Shown piece after piece: positions 1 through 6,749 of a stretch of 25,213 nucleotides of DNA. The notes beneath the pieces were generated by a model that saw only the letters and a program-made list of their open reading frames with translations, was not told the origin of the DNA and ran no database searches. Source of the DNA: Prevotellamassilia sp. (lineage in GTDB: Bacteria; Bacteroidota; Bacteroidia; Bacteroidales; Bacteroidaceae); NCBI GenBank assembly GCA_018383375.1, contig JAHAWW010000032.1:1-25213 (forward strand), written 5' to 3'. The position numbers and the translations under genes are program-made. Each line of letters begins with the position of its first letter. The first letter of the stretch is position 1.

Positions 1-129
1 ATGCGCAACTTCCAGCGCGGCCTCGTAGACGACGGCATGCGTCTGAAAGCCTGGCCAATGAAAAAGATAATGGACGTGGACCACGCCGAAGACATTGTCA
101 AGGCCGAACAATTCTTGAACGAAGCATGA
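1..129 (+). CDS. Nucleotidyltransferase, C-terminal end (partial)
   Basis: An open frame enters from the left edge and stops at 127-129; its last 42 residues include KKIMDVDHAEDIVKAEQFL. That ending (a Met-Asp-Val-Asp step followed by an amphipathic helix) resembles the C-terminus of NTP-transferase fold sugar- or polyol-phosphate nucleotidyltransferases. The stop overlaps the next start by four bases (ATGA), so it is translationally coupled to the ATP-grasp gene. In this context it would supply a CDP-activated or similar precursor for the CDP-alcohol phosphatidyltransferase two genes downstream, but that role is inferred. The catalytic half lies outside the window, and the ATG at position 1 is probably internal. 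Confidence 0.55.
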   Translation: MRNFQRGLVDDGMRLKAWPMKKIMDVDHAEDIVKAEQFLNEA

Positions 130-956
130 GGATATTGGGAATAGGCCGGTCGCCGCGCTTTTCGCCCAACTCTGAGGCACGCGACGCCGCCATACTGCAA
201 GCCGTGGCAGAGAGGCTTAGACAAAAAGGCCATCACGTGGCCACCGTCTGCGAAGACGATGCCTTGCCGACAGACTTCGACGCCGCCTTCTGTATGGCAC
301 GCCACACCGATAAGCTCCAACGTCTGGCCTTGATGGAGGAAGAAGGCTTACCCATCATCAATTCGCCCTATGCCCTGCTTTCAGGCAGCCGCCGACATCT
401 CACAGAACGTTTCGTGGCAGCCGCTCTGCCTGTCGTAGCGAATGTGAGTTTAGACACCGTCAAAACCAACGCCGGTGTAGCCTATTGGCTCAAGCGCGGC
501 GATGCGTGTGCACAGCAAGCCACCGACGTGCAGTTTGCGGCCAGCGGCGACGAGGTGGCCGACAAGCTGGCGCACTTCAAGGCGCGCGGCATTGACGACG
601 TGCTCATCTTCCCTCACGTGGCCGGCGACTTGGTCAAATTTTATGGTGTGGAAGGCACAACCTTTTTTCATCACTACTACCCCACTGCCGGTCCCTCGTT
701 CAGCAAATTCGGGCTGGAGAGTCATAATGGCGCCCCCACGGGTTATGCTTTTGATGCCTCGCGTCTCAAAGCCGTGGCCGACGAGGCCGCTCGCCAGAGC
801 GGCCTGACCGTGTATGGCGGCGACTGTATCATCGACAGCGAAGGCCGGGCCTGGATTATCGATTTCAACGACTGGCCCAGTTTTTCCCGTTGCTGTGCCG
901 AGGCCGCCGAGGCCATAGCCCAACGCATTTTGGGCGAGACTCAGTCAAACGATTGA
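126..956 (+). CDS. ATP-grasp domain protein in lipid head-group cluster
   Basis: 276 aa, soluble, no signal peptide. Residues 1-100 form an N-terminal alpha/beta region (MRILGIGRSPRFSPNSEARD). YWLKRGD at 120-126 places a Lys (123) where ATP-grasp enzymes bind ATP, and WIIDFNDWPSF at 243-253 supplies the Asp-x-Asn pair (D246, N248) typical of the metal site. ATP-grasp enzymes join a carboxylate to an amine or similar nucleophile through an acyl-phosphate; the substrate here cannot be read from sequence. The start overlaps the previous stop (ATGA), and a phosphatidyltransferase and a flippase-like gene follow closely, so the protein probably modifies or prepares a polar lipid head group. The fold is fairly secure; the reaction is unknown. 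Confidence 0.7.
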   Translation: MRILGIGRSPRFSPNSEARDAAILQAVAERLRQKGHHVATVCEDDALPTDFDAAFCMARHTDKLQRLALMEEEGLPIINSPYALLSGSRRHLTERFVAAALPVVANVSLDTVKTNAGVAYWLKRGDACAQQATDVQFAASGDEVADKLAHFKARGIDDVLIFPHVAGDLVKFYGVEGTTFFHHYYPTAGPSFSKFGLESHNGAPTGYAFDASRLKAVADEAARQSGLTVYGGDCIIDSEGRAWIIDFNDWPSFSRCCAEAAEAIAQRILGETQSND

Positions 957-995
957 GCGGCCATCATTCTTTTGTCAACATTTCGCTACTTTTTT

Positions 996-1916
996 ATGGC
1001 AGAAAACAAAAAACTCGCCGCCACCTTCAAGTCGATGGACACCGAAGAGTGGCTCGACATTCACTTCACGCGCCCACTGGGTCTATTGTGGGCCAATTTC
1101 TTCAATGCCTTCGGCGTTCACCCCAACGTGGTGACCATTTTGTCTATCTTTCTGGGGTTGGCCGCCGGCATTATGTTTTATTTTGAAGGCCTCACCTACA
1201 GTCTCATTGGCATCGGCCTGCTTGTATGGGCCAATCTCTACGACAGTTGTGACGGCCAGTTGGCCCGCATGACCGGCAAAAAGACACGCTGGGGCAGAAT
1301 ACTCGACGGTTTTGCCGGCGACGTGTGGTTTTTTGCCATCTACGCCGCCATCTGTCTTAGGCTTATGCCCGTGTGGGGCATTTGGATATGGCTGCTCTGC
1401 GCTTTCGCCGGCATTGTTTGCCACGGCAAACAATGCCAACTGGCCGACTATTACCGCAACATCCACTTGTTTTTCCTCAAAGGCGAGAGCGGCAGCGAAC
1501 TTGACAACTCAGCGAAACTCACCCAAGAGTTTCAGTCTCTTTCGTGGCAGAAAGACGGGGCTTGGAAGCTTTTTCTTTTTTTCTATCGCAATTACACCAA
1601 GTCGCAAGAGTCTATGACGCCGGCCTTCCAACGTTTCCACTCGGCCTTGAAGCAACGTTATCCGTCGGCTTTGCCTCAACAATTGCGCGACGACTTTCGC
1701 GCCGGCAGCCTGCCTTTGATGAAATGGGCCAACATCCTCACCTTCAACACTCGGGCCATAGTGCTCTACATCGCCATCCTTGTGGGGCAACCTTGGATAT
1801 ACCCCGTGTTTGAAATCACGATAATGAACATACTCTTTTTCTATATGCGCGCCAAGCACGAGCGGCTCTGCCGCGAGCTGACGCAACGACTCGACACCTA
1901 TGAAACCACTCTTTAG
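996..1916 (+). CDS. CDP-alcohol phosphatidyltransferase family protein
   Basis: 306 aa integral membrane enzyme. Members exchange CMP on a CDP-linked lipid or alcohol for a second alcohol, forming a phosphodiester. The signature runs from D83: D83, D86-G87, A90-R91, G100, D104. The fourth Asp of the usual pattern would fall at 108, but that residue is Gly and an Asp occurs at 109 (ILDGFAGD). Several hydrophobic segments surround the motif (about 45-80, 110-135, 245-290), with a hydrophilic insert at about 150-240 that makes it longer than the common ~200 aa members. The ATG at 996 is preferred over an in-frame TTG at 972, because the protein then begins MAENKKLAATFKSMDTEEW, a natural N-terminus. 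The 3' end overlaps the next gene by 17 bp. Inositol, glycerol or another polyol could be the acceptor. Confidence 0.85.
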   Translation: MAENKKLAATFKSMDTEEWLDIHFTRPLGLLWANFFNAFGVHPNVVTILSIFLGLAAGIMFYFEGLTYSLIGIGLLVWANLYDSCDGQLARMTGKKTRWGRILDGFAGDVWFFAIYAAICLRLMPVWGIWIWLLCAFAGIVCHGKQCQLADYYRNIHLFFLKGESGSELDNSAKLTQEFQSLSWQKDGAWKLFLFFYRNYTKSQESMTPAFQRFHSALKQRYPSALPQQLRDDFRAGSLPLMKWANILTFNTRAIVLYIAILVGQPWIYPVFEITIMNILFFYMRAKHERLCRELTQRLDTYETTL

Positions 1917-2937
1917 AAATCTTTTTTTGCTCTTTGGCATTGTCGCGATAGTGGTGATGCTGTACACGTTTGACGTAGACTGGGACGCCCTGCGCAACCG
2001 TCTGCCTCAGGCCATTGCCTATCTGCCGTTGGTGGTGGGTGTGTGGATTTTTGTCTATGCCTTCAATGCCGTGGCCTTTCAGCTCATCGTCAACAGTGGC
2101 CGTCACGACAAGCACCTTCGTTTCCGCCATGCCTACAAACTCACGGTGTCGGGTTTTGCTTTCAGCTACACCACACCCTTTGGCTTCGGCGGCGGTCCTT
2201 ACCGCGTGATGGAGCTGGCCGCCCACATCGGCACGACACGTGCTATGTCGTCGGTGGTGCTCTATTCGATGATGCACATTCTCTCCCACATCTGTCTGTG
2301 GACGTCTGCGGCCGTGTTGTTTGTGGTGTTTTATTTTGAAAAGATGGACGGCTTCTTGTGGGCTTGTGGCGGCGTGTTTTTGGCTGTGCTCGCTTTTGCG
2401 CTTTATTTCTTTTATAAAGGATATAAAAACGGTCTTATTGTCAAGCTCTACAAAATCTTGCTCTACATTCCGTTTGTCAAAGGTTATGCCCGCAAGTTCT
2501 ACGACAAGAATATGGAGAGTATGGCCCAAATCGACGAAAACATAGCCTATCTCCACACGCAACCGCGTGCCTTCTACGGGTCGTTGGTCATGGAATATTT
2601 GGGCCGCGTGGTCAACTCTCTCGAGTTTTATTTCATTCTTATGGCCTTTGGCACCCCCGTGTCGTTTGTAGACGCCGTGCTCATTTTGGCCTTTTCGTCT
2701 CTTCTGGGCAATCTATTGTTTTTCTTCCCCATGCAGATGGGTGCACGCGAGGGCGGCTTGGCCATCATCATCGAGGTGTTGGGCTGTCGCGGCGGTCTCG
2801 GCCTGGGTGTGTTCACCGGCTTTTTCACGCGTATCAGGGAACTTATTTGGATTTTCATAGGCGTGGCCCTGGTCAAGGTGGGCAACAAAAATCTGGTGCA
2901 CGATCGCAAGCCGCCTGTGTCGCACGAAGGAGAGTGA
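1900..2937 (+). CDS. Flippase-like / lysylphosphatidylglycerol synthase TM-type membrane protein
   Basis: 345 aa polytopic protein with roughly eight hydrophobic segments, starting with one at residues 4-25 (FRNLFLLFGIVAIVVMLYTF). It resembles the UPF0104 / LPG_synthase_TM family: a conserved region with FSYTTPFGFGGGPYRVMEL and later MGAREGGLAIIIEVLG. In multi-domain relatives this membrane region is thought to translocate lipids, and stand-alone versions are called flippase-like; no aminoacyl-transferase domain is attached here. It begins 17 bp inside the phosphatidyltransferase gene, so the two are coupled, and moving that enzyme's product across the inner membrane is a natural inferred role. 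Its stop lies only 3 bp from the end of the convergent minus-strand gene. Confidence 0.8.
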   Translation: MKPLFRNLFLLFGIVAIVVMLYTFDVDWDALRNRLPQAIAYLPLVVGVWIFVYAFNAVAFQLIVNSGRHDKHLRFRHAYKLTVSGFAFSYTTPFGFGGGPYRVMELAAHIGTTRAMSSVVLYSMMHILSHICLWTSAAVLFVVFYFEKMDGFLWACGGVFLAVLAFALYFFYKGYKNGLIVKLYKILLYIPFVKGYARKFYDKNMESMAQIDENIAYLHTQPRAFYGSLVMEYLGRVVNSLEFYFILMAFGTPVSFVDAVLILAFSSLLGNLLFFFPMQMGAREGGLAIIIEVLGCRGGLGLGVFTGFFTRIRELIWIFIGVALVKVGNKNLVHDRKPPVSHEGE

Positions 2938-2940
2938 GTC

Positions 2941-3855
2941 TCAACGAAAGACCACATAGGGCCGGAGTCGTGCCAAGTCGGCAGGGGTGAACAGCCCCGT
3001 GAGTTGCAATTCGTCCAGACTCTTCAGCGCCCCAAATTTTCGGCGATAGTCAAAGACGGCCTTCACCTGCTCATAAGACAAATAGGGATGGCGCACGAGC
3101 TGCGAGAACGTGGCGTGATTGATGTCGAGCTGCCTCACCTTCGGCTCTCGTATAGGTTCAAACCATACGGCAAGGCCTTCGGGCAATCCCTCCACCTCTG
3201 AGAGTTGCGCCAACGAGACAAAGCCGCCCAGGCTCTCGCGGTATCGGCAAATCTTGCGGGCATACCAGCTCCCGATGCCCGGTATTTGTTTGAGCAGAGT
3301 GGTGTCGGCGGTGATGAGATTGACTTTTGTGCCTGCCGGCAACTTTTCCACCTTGACAAAATCTTGCCGATGGTCGGCCCTATGTGCCGTCTCGTCGCTA
3401 CCACTCTGACCGGCGGTTTTGCCGGCAAGCGGCTCCACGACGACGTAAGGCCTGAGCCGCTCAAACTCTGCAGCAGAGAGGCCATAGAGTCTTGAAAAAT
3501 CATCGGCACTGCGCCAACGACCGCCGGCGGCACGGTATTTCATCAAGTTGCTGATTTGCCGCTCGGTCAAGCCCAAGCGACGCAGAGTGGCCTCGTCGGC
3601 AGTGTTGGGGTTGAAGGCAAACAATTCGCCACGCGACCCGGGCTGTGACGAAGACCACGACGGCACGTCGGCGCTTTCGTCCGCCACCTGCGACTCAAAA
3701 GCAGCCAGTGCCTGACGCTCTGCATCCGACACGGCCGACACGTCGCTACGCACAGCGGCCCCTTGCCACCACACCTTGCAAAGCGCCGTGACGAATATGA
3801 TGACGACAACGGCACAAAGGCCGCGCAGTTCTGACTTAGGAAAACCTCGCTTCAT
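2941..3855 (-). CDS. Membrane-anchored protein with three helix-hairpin-helix modules
   Basis: 304 aa. A single N-terminal membrane segment (residues 11-28, LCAVVVIIFVTALCKVWW) is followed by a polar linker and three related modules at about 79-140, 177-235 and 240-303. Each has the ComEA-like pattern: an N-x-A/T-x-x-L start (FNPNTADEATL, VNLITADTTLL, LDINHATFSQL), a central turn (IPGIGSWYARKI in module two) and closing Tyr-Arg and Leu-x-x-Leu elements. Such modules bind DNA backbones in ComEA or act as packing units in secretion proteins; the function here is not established. Only module two keeps the classical G-I-G hairpin, so modules one and three may be structural. The ATG at 3855 is preferred to the TTG at 3864. 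It is a single gene, divergent from the phosphoesterase. Confidence 0.75.
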   Translation of the reverse strand: MKRGFPKSELRGLCAVVVIIFVTALCKVWWQGAAVRSDVSAVSDAERQALAAFESQVADESADVPSWSSSQPGSRGELFAFNPNTADEATLRRLGLTERQISNLMKYRAAGGRWRSADDFSRLYGLSAAEFERLRPYVVVEPLAGKTAGQSGSDETAHRADHRQDFVKVEKLPAGTKVNLITADTTLLKQIPGIGSWYARKICRYRESLGGFVSLAQLSEVEGLPEGLAVWFEPIREPKVRQLDINHATFSQLVRHPYLSYEQVKAVFDYRRKFGALKSLDELQLTGLFTPADLARLRPYVVFR

Positions 3856-3875
3856 TGATTGCAAAAATCTGCTTG

Positions 3876-3883
3876 CAAAAATA
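3876..3883 (-). promoter_or_regulatory. Candidate Bacteroides-type -7 box
   Basis: The minus strand reads TATTTTTG, a full match to TAnnTTTG, about 20 nt upstream of the helix-hairpin-helix start. No TTTG lies at the expected distance upstream, so only half of the promoter is supported. Confidence 0.4.
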
Positions 3884-3965
3884 AAAATAATCCACTAACA
3901 GAGACGCTCTGAGGCCACGACAATATTCAGTCTGCCCTCACCGCCAATTCTTTAATCCCCTCAAG

Positions 3966-4784
3966 ATGAAAACACCGTTAGTTATACGCCTTGCCATTAT
4001 GCTTGTGATGCTGACGGGCCTCAACAGCTGCGACCTGCTCGACTTTCATCCCTACGACGGCCGCTTTGACGGGCCCAAAGACATCAACGCACGCAATATT
4101 GCGCGTATCGAAAGCGCCACCCTGGGGCGCGACTCAATCGTCTTTGCTGTCATCTCAGACACCCAGCGTTGGTATGACGAAACCCACGATGCCGTAAACA
4201 GCATCAATGCCCGTCCCGAAATAGATTTTGTCATACACTGTGGCGACCTGACCGATTTCAGCGCCACGCGCGAATTTGAATGGATGCGCGACGAACTGGA
4301 ACGTTTAGCCGTGCCCTATGTCTGCCTCATCGGCAACCACGACTGTCTGGCCAACGGGCCGCGTGTGTTTCAGACGATGTTTGGCACACCCAATTTTTCG
4401 TTTAATGCCGGCGACACGCATTTTATCTGTCTCGACACCAACGCGCTCGAGCACGACTACTCGGTGCCCATCCCCGATTTTGCCTTTATCAATGCCGACC
4501 TTCAGGCCTTGCCTTCGACCACACGCCGCACCATCGCGGCCATGCACGCCTGTCCGTATTCAGACCAGTTTAACAACAACATCGCGCCACAGTTTCACGA
4601 AAAGATGTTGACCTATCCCGACCTGCAGTTTGCCGTCTGTGGCCATCAGCACGCCACCATCGAACTCGAACCTTACGGTGACGGCTTCAAATACTACCAA
4701 TGCGGCGCTGCCAAAGGCCGGAAATATCTCATTTTCACCTTAAAAAAAGATGGAGGATATCATCGTGAAGTCATTGATTATTAA
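3966..4784 (+). CDS. Lipoprotein calcineurin-like metallophosphoesterase
   Basis: 272 aa. The N-terminus has a short charged stretch, a hydrophobic core and a lipobox (LNSC, Cys22), so the mature protein should be lipid-anchored in the envelope. Metallophosphoesterase motifs follow in order: D65-T-Q67, G93-D94-L-T-D97, G123-N-H-D126, H194, and G226-H-Q-H229. These ligate a di-metal centre that hydrolyses phosphate mono- or diesters; the substrate is unknown. The first motif is D-x-Q rather than the usual D-x-H. The 3' end overlaps the next gene by 35 bp, and an AlkD-like gene follows, suggesting a three-gene operon. No convincing promoter was found upstream, although the 110 bp gap to the divergent gene must contain one. 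Confidence 0.85.
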   Translation: MKTPLVIRLAIMLVMLTGLNSCDLLDFHPYDGRFDGPKDINARNIARIESATLGRDSIVFAVISDTQRWYDETHDAVNSINARPEIDFVIHCGDLTDFSATREFEWMRDELERLAVPYVCLIGNHDCLANGPRVFQTMFGTPNFSFNAGDTHFICLDTNALEHDYSVPIPDFAFINADLQALPSTTRRTIAAMHACPYSDQFNNNIAPQFHEKMLTYPDLQFAVCGHQHATIELEPYGDGFKYYQCGAAKGRKYLIFTLKKDGGYHREVIDY

Positions 4785-5526
4785 AAGCCTCATCGGCCTG
4801 ACCATTGGGCTGGGTTTCTGCGGCCCGACTCACGCCGCCGAGAGCGACTCCATCGCCACGCCGACCGACTCTGTCATTACTCTCGAAGCAACTCCCGACA
4901 CCCTGCCCGCCTGCTCGGCCGACATCCACGGCTCCACCGACCACTCAGAGCCGGTCACGCCCTACACCCGCCGCACTGAGCGCTTTCGTCGAGGTTGGGA
5001 CCACCTCATCCCCAATCAGACGAGCTTTCAGGTGGCCGGCGGCATCGGCGCCTTCTCCATCGGCATCGGCTGGTATTACGGCCGGCGTGAACAGTGGGAA
5101 ACCGACGTGCTCTGGGGTTTTGTCCCCAAAGCCAATGGCGACGACATGCACCAAACGCTCACTGTCAAACAACGCTTCGTGCCTTGGCATCTGCCCCTCT
5201 TCAAGAGCCACCGATGGACGGCTGAGCCGCTCACTGCCGGTGCCTTCATCAATTGCATTTTTGGTGAAGGTTTTTGGGAGAAAGCCCCTTCGAAATACAC
5301 CAAAGGCTATTATGGTTTCAACACCAAAGTGCGCTACAACCTTTTCGTGGGCCAACGCCTACGCTACAACATACCGCGCCGACACCGCAGGTTTAACCGT
5401 TCGGTGTCTTTCTACTACGAACTGAGCATGAGCGACCTCTATCTCGTGTCGTCCATCCCCAACAAACAAATCTCTTTTTTTGAAACCCTCACCCTGGCAC
5501 TCGGCCTGCGCTTTCAGGTGTTTTGA
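4750..5526 (+). CDS. Predicted outer-membrane or periplasmic protein, unknown function
   Basis: 258 aa, not recognised. An N-terminal hydrophobic segment ending THAAES looks like a signal peptide cleaved near residue 30. A Ser/Thr/Pro-rich linker follows, then a C-terminal half with alternating aromatic and polar residues (GAFSIGIGWYYGRREQW, GLRFQVF) that ends in Phe, as outer-membrane beta-barrel proteins do. Two starts are possible: ATG at 4750, and GTG at 4765 with a rare good Shine-Dalgarno-like GGAGG at 4752-4756, 8 nt before it. The GTG also gives a cleaner signal peptide (MKSLIIKSLIGLTIGLGF). Both starts lie inside the phosphoesterase gene, implying coupled translation. A small barrel or an envelope partner of that enzyme is plausible but unproven. 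Confidence 0.7.
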   Translation: MEDIIVKSLIIKSLIGLTIGLGFCGPTHAAESDSIATPTDSVITLEATPDTLPACSADIHGSTDHSEPVTPYTRRTERFRRGWDHLIPNQTSFQVAGGIGAFSIGIGWYYGRREQWETDVLWGFVPKANGDDMHQTLTVKQRFVPWHLPLFKSHRWTAEPLTAGAFINCIFGEGFWEKAPSKYTKGYYGFNTKVRYNLFVGQRLRYNIPRRHRRFNRSVSFYYELSMSDLYLVSSIPNKQISFFETLTLALGLRFQVF

Positions 5527-5544
5527 GTGCTCGGTTTTATCTTT

Positions 5545-6159
5545 ATGCAAATGGAAACCAACGAACAAATCATTGCCATCAAGCGTGCTTGCCGAGGCCT
5601 GATGAACGGTCCGGTGAGCGCGTCCATGCGTGAAAAAGGTCTCACCTATAAAGTCAACTTCGGCGTGGAACTGCCCCGTCTGCGCGAACTGGCCGCAACG
5701 CAACCCCACACCTACGCCCTTGCAGCCGCCCTCTGGAAAGAAAACATCCGCGAGTGTCGCCTGCTGGCGGCCATGCTGATGCCCACCGAGGCTTTTGATG
5801 CCGAGTTGGCCGACCTCTGGGTGGAGCAGATGCAGTTTGAAGAAGAGGCCGAGTGCACCACGGCCCATCTCTTTGCCCGCCTGCCCTACGCCTCGGTCAA
5901 GGCTTTCGAATGGGTGGCTCGCGAAGAGCGGATGTTCCGGCTCTGTGGCTGGCTGCTCTTTTCGGCACTGTTCAAAAACAAGATGACACCCGCGCCTCGC
6001 GACGCCCGCGAACTGATGGACCAAGCTCGCAGCGAACTCTCGGCCGTGGCCGACCGCCGTGTGGCAGCCGCTGCCCAACGCGCCGTGATGCATTTCATGA
6101 GCCTCGGCCCCGAACAAGAGCAAATGGGCGACGCCATGCTCACCGCCTGCGGTCTGTGA
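5545..6159 (+). CDS. DNA alkylation repair (AlkD-like) HEAT-fold protein
   Basis: 204 aa from the ATG at 5545; an in-frame GTG at 5527 and a second ATG at 5551 are alternatives. The sequence is rich in helical repeats and carries features of the short Bacteroidales AlkD-related family: SASMREKGLTYKVNFGVELP near the N-terminus, ALWKENIRECRLLAAML in the middle and paired WV-containing helices (ADLWVEQM, FEWVAREER). AlkD is a HEAT-repeat glycosylase that removes alkylated bases; whether this short form is catalytic cannot be judged from sequence. It follows the outer-membrane candidate by 18 bp and is the last gene before an intrinsic terminator. Confidence 0.7.
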   Translation: MQMETNEQIIAIKRACRGLMNGPVSASMREKGLTYKVNFGVELPRLRELAATQPHTYALAAALWKENIRECRLLAAMLMPTEAFDAELADLWVEQMQFEEEAECTTAHLFARLPYASVKAFEWVAREERMFRLCGWLLFSALFKNKMTPAPRDARELMDQARSELSAVADRRVAAAAQRAVMHFMSLGPEQEQMGDAMLTACGL

Positions 6160-6172
6160 CCTACTGGCGGCA

Positions 6173-6352
6173 CTGGTTTGTCTTTTTTCGTCTCGCCTTT
6201 TGGCATTATCTTAGAAGTAGGAAATAAGAGAGAGGCCCCCACGGCCTCTTTTTTTGTGCTTTTCAGGCCGTTACGGGGCTAAGGACAGGGGAAACTATCC
6301 TTATGGCCGCAAATTCTGTCCTTATTCCGCTAACGACGGGCCTAAGGACAGG
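6173..6352 (+). repeat. Dispersed intergenic repeat, copy A
   Basis: Starting 14 bp after the AlkD-like stop, this segment aligns with 12773-12926. Shared blocks include TGGTTTGTCTTTTTTCG at the left, a related AT-rich segment, a purine-rich AGAGAGAGG region, TTACGGGG next to TAAGGACAGGG, and TCCTTAT at the right. Copy A then continues with another inverted pair: CTGTCCTTA (6316-6324) and TAAGGACAG (6343-6351). It contains the terminator hairpin listed separately. No protein is supported in it. Confidence 0.7.
6231..6255 (+). terminator. Intrinsic terminator after AlkD-like gene
   Basis: A perfect 7-bp stem, AGAGGCC with GGCCTCT, encloses a 5-nt loop and is followed at once by a run of seven T. 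It lies about 70 nt beyond the stop of the AlkD-like gene, inside repeat copy A. Confidence 0.85.
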
Positions 6353-6441
6353 AGCGAAAAACGTCAACTTGTGAACTTTTTTGGGCCATTCAGGCTCGAC
6401 CGGACGCCTTTTTGAAGAAAAAACGACTTTTTACGTCACGC

Positions 6442-6696
6442 TCAACCGCTGGATTTGAACAACAACAAGAGTAAAAAAACCACCGGAATGTAGCAACCAA
6501 TCGCTTGCCACACAAGACCCATCATTTTTTGCACATCCCAATCTATCGCATACAATATATCACCACGCCGATAATCTACATCCGACAAATCACCCGCCTG
6601 CGCCACCTTTTTTCGTTTTTCCAAAACAAATGCCAACTGGAGGCGGCAAAAACCCGACCAATCAATCTTTGTCGGCAAAAAAATGCCGTCAGTCAT
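6442..6696 (-). CDS. Possible small membrane-anchored protein (hypothetical)
   Basis: 84 aa open frame, divergent from nusB. The first ~60 residues are polar and charged (WSGFCRLQLAFVLEKRKK, DVDYRRGDILYAIDWDV); residues 61-80 form one hydrophobic helix (LVWQAIGCYIPVVFLLLLLF) before a short KSSG tail, so it would be a C-tail-anchored or single-pass protein. The composition looks protein-like, but no family was recognised and no promoter or ribosome binding site is clear. It could be a real short gene, a remnant or chance. The 60 bp on its 3' side reach repeat copy A. Confidence 0.35.
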   Translation of the reverse strand: MTDGIFLPTKIDWSGFCRLQLAFVLEKRKKVAQAGDLSDVDYRRGDILYAIDWDVQKMMGLVWQAIGCYIPVVFLLLLLFKSSG

Positions 6697-6707
6697 TGAT
6701 TTATTCC

Positions 6708-6715
6708 TAAATTTG
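6708..6715 (+). promoter_or_regulatory. Candidate -7 box for the nusB operon
   Basis: TAAATTTG matches the Bacteroides TAnnTTTG consensus exactly and lies 34 nt before the nusB start. No TTTG is seen at the usual upstream distance, so the upstream element is weak or absent. Confidence 0.5.
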
Positions 6716-6749
6716 CAGTCAACAAATCACAAGTCATCGACACACACTT

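Noticed and set aside
5359..6123. A 254-codon minus-strand open frame
   Set aside because: It is antisense to the AlkD-like gene, whose family motifs are visible; the minus-strand translation is His/Gly-rich without motifs.
6370..6382. A 13-nt word here that recurs inverted at 22409-22421
   Set aside because: Matches of this length are expected several times by chance in a window of this size, and the surroundings do not align.
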